This document shows positions 34,721-45,549 of a stretch of 64,000 nt of DNA, in pieces (positions within the stretch are counted from its first letter, which is position 1; each line of letters starts with the position of its first letter). The stretch is from Blastomyces gilchristii SLH14081 (Eukaryota; Ascomycota; Eurotiomycetes; Onygenales; Ajellomycetaceae), in NCBI RefSeq assembly GCF_000003855.2, contig NW_003101680.1, forward strand, positions 5,559,510 to 5,623,509, given 5' to 3'. Made by a program: the position numbers and the translations under genes. Below the pieces are notes generated by a model. That model searched no databases and had not been told where the DNA came from. It saw nothing but the letters and a program-made list of their open reading frames with translations.

Positions 34721-35225
34721 TAGACTGGCCGCCGGGACCATGAATTTCATGTTTGATTTCATTTGGTCTGGTCTCATACATTTCTTGGCGTGAATCCCGC
34801 TGGGACTGGCTATTAAAAAAACATGTAAAGTGACTATATATCAGATCTTAAAATGAAATCATGACTTGAAAAAAATAAGAAAGTGATTCCATTTGATCTT
34901 ATTTAGTCTCATTCTTAGTATAAAGTTACTATTTTTAGACATTTTAAGGTTTTTTTTAGACTATTTTTAATTTTTTAAAAAGTAATGCTTTTTAATAACA
35001 CTTAAATGAGATTTAAAGTCATTTAAAGCAATAAAAATAGTTTAAATTGAGAAGTGAAAATCATGATCTCATTTGAAAAATATGATAAGAGTAGACAGTA
35101 AGTCTTACTAAAACAGTATAAAACTACTATCTAATGTTAAAACTGTGTATGAAATCAGTTAAATTAATAATAAGACTATCAAAAAATCTGGTCCTGATCT
35201 CAGACACAGTCACACGGTCAGTCTA
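34721..35225 (+). mobile_element. hAT MITE, copy 1
   Basis: 505 bp, ends TAGACTGGCCGCCGGGACC and GGTCAGTCTA. Flanked by a perfect 8 bp duplication, ACTGTAAA (34713-34720, 35226-35233), the length expected for hAT elements. No coding capacity. The left 110 bases, nearest the gene island, keep many GG, CC and CG pairs; the rest is AT-shifted. Confidence 0.93.
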
Positions 35226-35233
35226 ACTGTAAA

Positions 35234-35501
35234 AATCAATAGATACACACAGAATTCATTAACACACTGTATCATTATTATCTTAGTCTTTCTTAATCTT
35301 CTTCAAATCAATCTTCTTAATAAATTCCTCAAATGCTGATCTTATTAATGACTTGATAAGATTATCAGCTATGTTAACTATAGAATTAATGTGTTTCATT
35401 ATAATATATTCTTTTTTAATCAGATCTCAGAGAATATAATATCTTATTTTAATATAATATAATTAATGTAGTAGAGATTCTTCTTTTACTAGATTAATTA
35501 C
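35234..35501 (-). pseudogene. copia pol C-terminal end (decayed)
   Basis: On the minus strand the frame reads ADNLIKSLIRSAFEEFIKKI, matching the end of copia RNase H (AD.LTK.L....F). The upstream part of the same gene continues at 41312 after Gypsy-A copy 3. Confidence 0.65.
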
Positions 35502-35662
35502 TGTAAAGAGTCTACACTGAATAGATCAGTATAATGTTAATAGGTCTCATATAACAAAGATAAAAATGTTAAAGAAGAAAAGAAAGAGAAAGTGTGAGAA
35601 TCAGTAATTGAGATGAATATTTATACATGTATGTGATGATGTACACAGTGAAGCTTCAAGAT

Positions 35663-35846
35663 GAAAGAATATGCGCGCGTTTGTAGCAGCTGTGAATCGG
35701 TGATCAGGAATGAAAGAATCTATAAAGTGTAATGAAATAGTCTATATAATTAATGAAAGAATATGCGCGTGTTTGTAGCGGCCGTGAATTGATGATTGAA
35801 AATGAAAGAATCTATGAAGTGTAATAAAATAGTCTATATAATTGAT
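35663..35846 (-). repeat. 92 bp tandem duplication in Gypsy-A copy 3, left LTR
   Basis: Two units starting GAAAGAATATGCGCG at 35663 and 35755, matched by the pair at about 41111 and 41203 in the right LTR. In element orientation they lie in U3, upstream of the TATA-like run, where control elements usually sit. Confidence 0.8.
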
Positions 35847-35899
35847 CAGGCGCAGCTCATCACATTAGCTTCTTCTTTTCAGAAGCAGTTCTCATTGAT

Positions 35900-38800
35900 C
35901 AAGAGCTGCTGTTTCAGATAATACAGAACTCAGAGTTCAGATCAGTTAATCATAGCTGACTTATTTTATAAGATATTATCAGCTGCAGCTGTGAGATCTC
36001 TTATCAAGAATATCTTCAATCTCTCACTCAAGCTCATTATCTTCTTCTATAATGTCTGACAGCTGTCAGTCAGAAGTCAGCTGAGAAGAAAATGAATCAG
36101 TAATAGTATAGCAGAGCAAGCTTGTATAAAATATATTATGAATTTCTGATAATGTATTAAGACAGTAGTTGTGACTATCTAGAACTTCTATCACTTTATA
36201 TCTGATAAAATGATAGTCTAGTATATGAGATGAATATATAGTTTATATATTCTTGAGATTCAATTATATAAGATCTTCTATCTTATACTGCTCTGTAGAA
36301 TCTCATCAGATATTAATTTAATTTTCTTAATCTTGTTTCATAGTTACTATGAAGGTCTCTGCTCAGTCATAGATATCTCAGAGCTTTATTACTATATTAT
36401 CAGTAATCTGAATCAGACTGCAGAGATTTGATATAAACTGTGTAATCTCTAGAAGATTCAACACTTTCATATAATATTTATATGTAAGAAAGAATGAGCT
36501 TATATCTGTTAAAATAATATCTTAACTGTTAATAGTAATCTCTGCATGTAGAAGAAGATTATATTAATTATCTTATAAGTAATTACAGAACTTATAAAGA
36601 TAATTCTATACAGTCTGAATTATTTATTCTGATATATTATCAGTCTTAGAGTGATAGACAGTTGATAGATAGTATATAATCTTAAGAACTTGACAGATTC
36701 TTGTTTAGAGAGTACTTATAAATTAATGACTCTGATTCAATACTATCAATCTCAGTAACTTATATATTTAATAGAATGAACTCTATAAGAAGGCTTCAGT
36801 GACTTGTTCAGTATTCATTTTATTATAAGATTTCAATATTATATTCTTACTTAGTCAGTCAATAATAATTAGAATATTTCTGCAATTCTTACTCTTAGAT
36901 AGATTAATAGTGAAGTTAATTACTACATCTTATCAGATTCTATTAAAGATATTAAGTAATTTCAGTAGATCTTTTCTACAGTTCTTTCATAAAATAATAG
37001 AAGAACAGTGATTATAGTTTCAGATAAAGTATCTGATACTATTTGATATCTCAGATCAGTAGAATTCTCAGAAGATTATTCTATACAGTTATTTATAATC
37101 TGAATAGCTGATTATATATAAATCATGTATCTCTTGCATTATCTGAGTGTGTAAGAGTTAAGAGTGAGAGACTCAGTATTGTTTACAGAATTATAGAGTG
37201 TTATTATTATTAATTAAGTATTCTGAGATATTAATTCTTATACATAGTTCTAAGAGAAATCAGAGTGCTTCTTAACATACTACTTTAGTGAGAATTTGAA
37301 GAAGTTCATTAGTCTGAGCTGCTGTATATCACAGTTTATTCAGTGTAGAAGAAGTGAAGATATCAATATCAGTTCTAATCAGAGAAGTATATATAATGCT
37401 GTAAGCTGTTTCATCTTAATCAACTAATATCTTCAAATTCAAGAGTCAGTGCTCTCAGTTCATTCAGTGAGTATCTGTTATATCAGATAACATATCTTAC
37501 TCTCATTATAAGAGAGTATCTGTCATTGAGTTCTGACTGTCAGAATGATAGTATATTATAAAATGAAAGCAGCTTAGAAACTCAGATTATTATATCTATT
37601 ATTCAGTAAGTTTACAGATAGTTATGAAGTATTTGAGATTCTTATAATTTATAACTATCTTAAATTCAGAGATACTTTAGAGTTCAGAGTCTCATTCTTC
37701 TAAACAGTATATAATTATAAGAAGTTTCTTATTATAGATCTCATAATTATATTCAGCAGAACTCAGTTTCTTAGACATGAAAATATATAATTATAGAACA
37801 TCTTTATTATTATATTACAATATTGCTTCTTCTATTATATAGTCAGAGAAATCAGCTTTAATAACTGTTTTATAATCAGAATCAAATATTATTAGTAGAG
37901 AGATATTAATGAATATCTTCTTCATCTATATAAATACAGCTTCAGTATTCACTGATTATTAAAATACTGAGTCTTTCTTAGTAAGATCTGTAAGTGATCT
38001 CACAATATCTGAGAAGTTTCATATAAATTGCTGATAGAAGTTAGTAAATTCAATGAAGCTTTATACATCTTTCACAGTACACAGAGCTTCTCATTCAAGA
38101 ATGATGAAGACTTTCTCAGAATGTATTCAAATTCTCTTATCAGCTTCTATAATAAAACTCAGATACTTGATACTCTTGACTTCAAAATTATACTTATTAA
38201 TATCTATTAGTAGTTCTGCTTCTTGTAGTTATTATAATATCTTTCACACATACTCTTGATATTCTTTTCTGAATTCATTAGTGAAGATGAGAATGTCATT
38301 TAGATAAGTAGATATAAACTTATTAAGAAAATCTCAGAGTATTCAGTTGATATACTTCTGAAATATACTGAGAATATTAGTCAGTTCAAAGAGTGTAACT
38401 ATTTATTTAAAGAGATTATAACATGTTCAGAATGCTGTAAGCTATTCATCTTCTTCAGTGATATAAATCTTATAAAATATAATAATGATATCTAGTTTTA
38501 TAAATCATTAAGCTCATCTGATCTGTGCTAAAGTTTCATTAATAAGAGATAAGAAATATCAATCTTTCTTTATCAATCTGTTCAGATCTTGATAGTTCAC
38601 ACAGAATCAGAGTTCTTCATCTGGTTTCTTTACAAAGAGAATAGAGACTGTGATGAAAGAGTTACTAATATATATGAATTCTTTATTCAATAGATTATTG
38701 AGTGTCTTTTAAAGAAGAAGAAGTTCATCTTGAAATATGTTATAAAGAGAGTCTCATGATGATTCAGAGTTCTTATTATTCTTTTTCTCTAACTTAATAC

Positions 38801-40850
38801 TGTGATTCATTTCAGAACCTTGTAAGAGAGATATATTTATAATATTATCTTGTTAAAAGACATCTAGATATTCATGATATTATTGAGAGAGTTTTATATA
38901 AGAATCTGTTATTATAATATAAGATAACTTTTCTAGAGTCTTTTTGATATCAGTCAGACTGATAAAATAGATTGATACATGATTCTGCTATCAGCAATTC
39001 TTTCAGTGACTTCTTTTTCTAAGCATTTCATAGATATTGACAGAGATCTGTGTCAGATCAATAGTCTTATGAATATTATCTTCATGAATTCTATCATTGT
39101 TAGAGAATATTAAGCTTCTATTTCAAGTATTTAATAAGATGTCTTATTCAGATAGTCAGGCAAGTTCTAACATAAGATTGTAATCAAGATTATCAACTTT
39201 ATATACATAGACATCTTTATATTAATGTTCTTTCACATCTATGATCAGCTTCATCATGTAACAGATACAAATGTGTTTTAAATCATCAAATTCTGTAAGA
39301 AGTTAAGGTTTTGATAAAGAAATACACTGAAGGTTATAATATCTTATAACTGAAGATTTTATCATTTTATAGTAACATAGACTGCTGTCTATCATGACTT
39401 TCATATTATATATATTATCAATCACAGTAGATACAAGAATCACATTTATTATTATCTTCTCTTTAAATCATTGTTGTCTGACCTCTTCAAGCTTCTATTT
39501 ATAAATTTAAACAGAAGCTAATCTTTTCTCTGTTTCACTGAGACATTCTTATAGTTATCTTCTGAATCTTTCTCTAATGTAATGTGATTGATGTGAACAG
39601 ACACTGATTCATTCTTCAAATGAGAAGACACTGATCTTTCTCTCAAGTATGAAGACACATAGATTAATTGACAGTTGAAAGCAATGTGTTCTAATCAATT
39701 ACAGTTAATGCATACTTCATATTGACATTGATCAGTGACTTCTTCAGAAGTGATCTCAGAAACTCAGAAGCCTGTCTGAATGACAGAGACTCTTGCTTAT
39801 ATGTAGATATTCAAGTCTACTCAATCTATGACATCTGCATCATTGTTATTCCTCAGTACAGATGTATGAGTCACTGAAATATAACATCTTCTGTTACTGT
39901 TCTGTATATTATTGAGCTTGATAAGACAGTTATTCATTATCTGAAGCTGTGTGCAGAAGTCTTTATAAGTCTGGTCTTCATCTGCACTTATAAGAGTCTG
40001 TAAGAGTTTAAAAGTTAATATCTTCTTAAGCATGCTAATCTTTATTCAATTCTCTCAAGATTGATCATCTGCTTCTAGAATCTTAGTGTTGAAGTCAGAG
40101 ATAAATATTATAAGAGAAGTGTTTCTCTGTCAGATACTCTGTAATCAATCTAATACTTTCTGTTGTATAACAGTGTCTTAGAACAGAATATCAAGATATT
40201 TGATAATATTATCAGACATTCATAACACTGATTTATATACTTTCATTTATAAATGAAACTTCTATTTCATGTGATTCTTCAATCATTCATTGATATATTA
40301 ATCTTGATTGATTAATAAACTGATGAAATCTTTATCTACACTCAGTTTCACAAGCATTTTCATTCTTTATGATGAGTAGAGAGTGAGATCAGAAGTATTA
40401 AAATATGTGAGAGCATCTAAGCATTCTTTCAGTGCTTTTATATTTGATTCTGTAGATGTTGAAATTGCATGAGTTAATCATTGAATCTCTTCATATTAAA
40501 GTTATTAAGTTGCATGCATATCAGCTATTTATTATTGTTATAATTTCAATATTACTTAAAGTCACTGTGATATCATGTCTATACTCATGTTCAAGAGTTT
40601 CATATTATTGTTAGACATGATTATATTGATTATTAAATGTATAATATCTGTGAAATCTGAAGAAGTGTAATTGTATTCTCATATATCTGAGTGTCAGAAC
40701 TCTCAGATCTTTCACTGATATTCTCTTATAAAATCTTATTCTCTTCATAAGATCTTGTTACAGAGTCAGAGTGACTGATGAGCAAGCTTCTATTTAAGAA
40801 CTCAGTGTCTGCTTAACTGTTTGACTGTTTCTCTATTTCTTATATATTGT
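35900..40850 (-). pseudogene. Gypsy-A copy 3 gag-pol (decayed)
   Basis: Homologous along its length to copy 2. A gag piece is open at 39821-40033 (LLQTLISADEDQTYKDFCTQ). The reverse-transcriptase region lies at about 38240-38640 and the integrase end at about 36050-36250. It lacks the SINE found in copy 2. Too many stops for any product. Confidence 0.8.
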
Positions 40851-40934
40851 TATATGTTCAGATATCTCTCAATGAATAATTATTTCTGATGAGAAGATAA
40901 TGCATGAATAATCATTTTCTAATAAGAAGATAAT

Positions 40935-40948
40935 GAACATTTTTATAG
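40935..40948 (-). promoter_or_regulatory. Gypsy-A copy 3 primer-binding site, self-priming type
   Basis: CTATAAAAATGTTC in element sense follows the 5' LTR. The LTR itself holds AATGTTTTTATC (element sense, 41006-41017). The A here replaces the C of copies 2 and 4 in both partners, which keeps the pairing. Confidence 0.55.
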
Positions 40949-41311
40949 TGTAAAGAGTCTACACTGAATAGATCAGTATAATATTAATAGATCTTATATA
41001 ACAAAGATAAAAACATTAAAGAAGGAAAGAAAGAGAAAGTGTGAGAATCAGTGATTGAGGTGAATATTTATACATGTATGTGGTGGTGTACGCGGTGGAG
41101 CTTCAAGGTGGAAGAATATGCGCGCGTTCATAGCGGCTGCGGATCGGTGATCGGGAATGGAAGAATCTATAAAGTGTAATGAAATAGTCTATATGATTGG
41201 CGGAAGAATATGCGCGCGTTCGTAGCAGCTGCGGATCGGCGATCGGGAATGAAAGAATCTATGAAGTGTAATGGAATAGTCTATATAATTGATCGGGCGC
41301 AGCCCGCCACA

Positions 41312-41788
41312 ATTACACTCTTATTATCAACTTATAGTCTTAAACAGATCTTTGCTTTTTTATTCACTAGTTCAGTATTATATAATATATCACTCAGTCA
41401 GATAATCTTATAAGCTATCTTACTAGCTGTAATATATTCAGTCTCTGTAATTGATTTAATGATAGATGTTTGTCTCTGTGATCACTATAATATTGATGAT
41501 TCATTTATTAATATGATATAGTCAGTAGTTGATTTGTATTAAGAATCTGTCTCTGCTCAGTTTGAATTATAGTATGTAACAGAACTTAAGTTATTACTCT
41601 CTTTCTTATATATTATATCATAGTTCTTGATTTTCTTGATATATTACAGAATATATTTCAATGCTGATCAGCATTCTTTATATAAGTGTAAGTTATATCT
41701 TGAAAGATAGTTAACTGCAAATATCAGGTTCAGTCTACTAGTTAAGATCAGATACTGTAAGAATCTCAATTCTTATTAATACTATGTA
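41312..41788 (-). pseudogene. copia pol, RNase H region (decayed)
   Basis: Continues the copia reading direction from 35501 after removing Gypsy-A copy 3 and its ATTAC duplication. Decayed; no long frame is left. MITE copy 2 splits it from the reverse transcriptase. Confidence 0.55.
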
Positions 41789-42294
41789 TAGACTGATTAT
41801 GTGACCGTGTCTGAGACCAGAATCAGATTTTTTAATAGTCTTATTATTAATTTGACTGATTCCATTACATGGTTTTAACATTAGATAGTAGTTTCATACT
41901 GTCTCAGTGAGACTTACTATCTACTCTTATTACATTTTTTAAATGAGATTATGATTTTCACTTCTCAATTTAAATTATTTTCATTGCTTTAAATAACTTT
42001 AAATCTTATTTGAGTGTTATCAAAAAGTGTTACTTTTTAAAAAATTAAAAATAGTCTAAAAAAAATCTTAAAATGTCTAAAAATAGTAACTTTATATTAA
42101 GAATGAGACTAAATGAGATCAAATGAGATCAGTTTCTCATTTTTTTCAAGTCATGATTTCATTTTAAGATCTCATATATAGTCACTTTGCATGTTTTTTT
42201 GATGACTAGTCTCAGCGGGATTCACATCAAGAAATGTATAAGATCAGATCAAATGAGATCAAATGTGAAATTCATGATCTCAGCAGCTAGTCTA
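41789..42294 (-). mobile_element. hAT MITE, copy 2
   Basis: 506 bp, ends TAGACTGATTATGTGACC and GCAGCTAGTCTA, in opposite orientation to copy 1. The 8 bp duplication is ACTATGTA/ACTGTGTA (41781-41788, 42295-42302), one G-to-A change apart. No coding capacity. Confidence 0.9.
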
Positions 42295-42302
42295 ACTGTG
42301 TA

Positions 42303-43659
42303 ACTGTAAAATTATCATTCAGACTACTACTCTCATCAGATGAGAATTTAATACATATTTTAGCTATCATTAATATACTGACTGAGTTTATATTATTTAG
42401 TTTAAAATCTTCAAGAATCTTCTCTATGTAATGACTCTGTATCACTGTTATATTCTCATTTTTAAGATAGTTGACTTTCATTCTCAGATATGATTTATTC
42501 TTATAACACTCTTTATCTCAACTGCTTACTATTCTTTTATTATACTCAATTCAGTACTGGTTCTTGGAGACCTGTTATTCAGTAGTTATTAACATATAGT
42601 ATTAAGTATATCTTTTGAATAGAGTGATATAGAAAGCTGTCATCATAATATAATATCTTAAATCTTAATGTGATAAGATATTCTGTTGTAAGTAAGTATT
42701 ATATTCTTACTACTTATTTCATTTCATATAAACTCTGTTAAAGTAGTGTTATTAAATTGTCTCTGCTATGTCTTACATCTGTTGACAGTTGTATATAGAT
42801 AATCTTATTTAATAATAGAGTTTCATTCAAGAATGTTAATATGTAATTAATTGATTTAACTTTTCATCTATTAATAGTTGATATAGTAAATAAGCTATAT
42901 AATGTGAATTCTGATATTACTGCAGTATATAATTTTATATAATGAATATCTTACTTCTGCAGAAAATCTCTAATCACTCAACAGATCTGAAATCAGATAG
43001 TGTATCTCTTATTATTCAGTTTATAATCAAATACTTATTTCTCTGATAGAATATTCATATCTGATATCTTCTTAATAATAATGTATATCTTCTGCTATTC
43101 AAACATCTTAACTTTTCTCTGTATTACTTTATATCAATAATCTCAGTCTGAGCTTCTTTTAGCTTCTATAAGTGTGATTGAATAATCTGTCAGAGTACTA
43201 AGAATAGAATCATTTTCATTGACAGAATCTTCTGTCTTCTTATTATTAACAAGTTATATATCATTATTCAAGAGATAGGCTGAATCAATAATATTTTCCA
43301 GATTCTTATTAACAATTATATTCAAAATATCTGACTTCTCTTTAGCTAGATATCTTAACAAGCAGTGTTATTATTCTTTATTAACATTCAGAATATTAAG
43401 TTTCTCTGAGAAGTTAATTAACTTCTTAACTGTGTTGACAGATTCAGTTGTTTTTATATGAAAGTCTTCATCAAAGATAACATCTCATGCAATTTTCAGA
43501 CACTGTCTTACAGAATTTTATAGACAATATTGATATAGTCTCTGATAACTGACTAGCTATTATTCTCTATTATCTGTTCTATCTCTAAGTTTGTTAGATA
43601 TCTTTAAATTCTTCTTATAAATCTTACATCTTCATCTATATATTCAGTGAATCAGAGAC
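42303..43659 (-). pseudogene. copia reverse transcriptase region (decayed)
   Basis: An open minus-strand piece at 42287-42481 reads QSHYIEKILEDFKLNNINSV, matching the copia reverse transcriptase (Q..YI..IL..F......V.TPM). Upstream, around 42560, the frame contains ILYVNN followed by a TGLQ block, from the YVDD active site, and a SLYE-K piece like the copia SLYGLKQ. Copia-type enzymes copy the element RNA to DNA inside particles. It continues at 63020 after the nested Gypsy elements. Confidence 0.75.
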
Positions 43660-43663
43660 TGTA
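43660..43663 (-). repeat. first four bases of the Gypsy-A copy 4 left LTR
   Basis: TGTA after the GAGAC duplication (43655-43659) is the detached start of the LTR that resumes at 50914-50918. Gypsy-B inserted here with duplication CTGTA (43659-43663 and 50913-50917). Confidence 0.8.
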
Positions 43664-43921
43664 TGTAAGAATAAGTACTCGCAGGCGATTATTCAGGTGT
43701 TTGCAGCTTGGCGTGATATGTACTGTTAACTACTAGAAGTATTCATAATAGAAAGATAAAATGTAGAGATCAAATGTATAATAGCATTCAAGCTGAGTTA
43801 TGAATAGTATTCATGAACTTCAGTCTATATAGTTGTGTGTAGTCAAGGGCCGCTAGCTCTATTGATTATACAAGAGATAGAAATAGAAGTAAAGAATCTG
43901 TAAGAAGCAGGATTTCTTACA

Positions 43922-44736
43922 TATTCTTCTCTCTCTAAGACTTCATCTGTGAAGCCTTTCACTGAGTGACTTCATAGAATCAGCTCAGCACTGCAGTGAT
44001 ACTTACTAAAAATCCTTCATATCTATAAAAAACCTCAGTGAGAAAAAATCCGTTGTTATCACAAAGAGAAAAGAGTCTGTTACTCAGTTTCTTATTTTAT
44101 AAAATTCTTTATAATCTACAGATTCTTCTCTGACTACTATACAGATTCATCTCACATCTTTCATACAGAAGAGTTTCAGTTAACTCTCAATCATTTTTAC
44201 AAGATTCTTATGTAATTATCACACAGATTCATCTTACAGATGAATCACTCTCTGTGAGATCACTCTCATTAAAGAGAAGTATTTATAAGTTAATCTTTCA
44301 CTTATTCTCACAAATCATTGTTCTTAACACTGTAGAATTATGAGAAATTTTTCATTCTTTTATCAACTCTGTAGAATTGTAGAATCAAGATGTTCATAGT
44401 CTGTAATTACTCTTTATAGTTATATAGAAAGATTCAGATCTGTAATTTATAATCACTCTTATTTACTAGAGTGATCTGACTGTTCTGCAGAATTATTCAC
44501 AGTATAAGCAAATCTCTCTAGAGCAGTATAAATATTTCAGATCTGTCTATGAAATCTCATCTTCTTTTTTCTTTTTCTATAACAGCTCTTATTCTTATAA
44601 ACTGTGAGTATCTTCATTTATCTATAAAGTGTTTTCACTCAGATAATAGAGAGAGAGTGTTTCTGATAATATTTATATATTGATTCAAGAACTTCTTAAG
44701 AATAAAAATTTTTCAATTTTAATATTTTTATAAACA
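43922..44736 (+). promoter_or_regulatory. long leader or promoter region of the antisense gene in Gypsy-B
   Basis: No frame in either direction resembles a protein. A TATA-like run TCTATAAAAAACC is at about 44020-44032, and an A/T-rich leader (TTTTTATAAACAATG) runs into the ATG at 44737. There are several short inverted repeats around TGAAG/CTTCA. The promoter role is inferred only. Confidence 0.35.
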
Positions 44737-45496
44737 ATGTCTGGCTGCTACTGAGCTTCTCATAAGTGTTCTCATAACTTCTCTAATTACTTTTTATCAG
44801 CTGATGAAGCAGAGATATCACTGTTCACAACAGTATCTTCATCTCTCTCAGCTCTGTCACTGCACCTGATCTTCAGGCCAGCAGTCAATCTCATGCCTTC
44901 TTCAGATCAGTCTCTGACTTCAAGCAGTGCAGTTTCTCTCTTTGCTGTAAGTCTTCTCATAAGTAATTTCTTACAGATTTTAGCTAATAGTTCTTGCAAA
45001 GCTCTCAGTGTTATCAGTGTCTTCTACAGTCTTATAGATCTATAATCATCTCTTCTCTGTCTACACAATCTCTGACCAGGTATATGTGAATATATCTAGA
45101 TTTCTTATCAATGATTCTTGCACTGCAGCGCATTTCTGCAATCTCATTGTCAATGAGAGATAGATTTCCAGATACCTGTAAAATCCAGGTAATTAAGACA
45201 ATGTAAATGCTATAAATTTATAATAGAAGTTAATCTGAACAGATGAGCTCTCTCTCTGCATCTCAATTATTTTCAGACTGAATACTTCAGCATAACTGAG
45301 AGAGCAAACACAGCTTTATAAGAAGTATCTGATCACACACACAGATAATCAGCTTTCAAGACTCTGTCACAACTGTATATACTCTGATATCTGACTTCTC
45401 TGAAGTCTATGCATTTCTGACAGTCTTCATGTCAAATGCAATAATTATCTGTATCACAGATATAATACTCTCTACTTCTTTAAAGAAGAAAATTAA
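44737..45496 (+). pseudogene. antisense accessory gene of Gypsy-B, spliced, unknown function
   Basis: A gene opposite to gag-pol, lying between the integrase and the 3' LTR. The ATG at 44737 has a good context (AAACAATG). Three exons join in phase: 44737-44946, 44991-45188, 45227-45496 (225 codons). Introns are 44 and 38 bases, with GTAAGT and GTAATT donors and AATAG acceptors. Exon 1 is serine-rich (FTTVSSSLSALSLH). Exon 2 contains LALQRISAISLSMRDRFPDT. Exon 3 has two C-x2-C pairs, CHNC and KCNNCLYHRYNT, about 25 residues apart, like a small zinc-binding domain, and ends KEEN. The few internal stops (TGA, TAA) sit where CGA or TGG fits the local mutation pattern. I do not recognise the family. 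It is probably a formerly working protein gene, now disabled here. Confidence 0.55.
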
Positions 45497-45549
45497 TAGT
45501 TGTGAGAAGATTGAGTATTACAGATATTAAGAATGTGAGTTTGAGTTTT

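Larger units (their letters stand above)
35502..41311 (-). mobile_element. Gypsy-A copy 3, complete
   Basis: Two 363 bp LTRs (35502-35864, 40949-41311) start TGTAAAGAGTCT and end in CACA. A perfect 5 bp duplication ATTAC is at 35497-35501 and 41312-41316. The element is 5.81 kb on the minus strand, inserted in the copia RNase H region. Both LTRs carry a 92 bp tandem duplication not found in the other copies. Internal order as in copy 2; all frames are broken. Confidence 0.92.
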
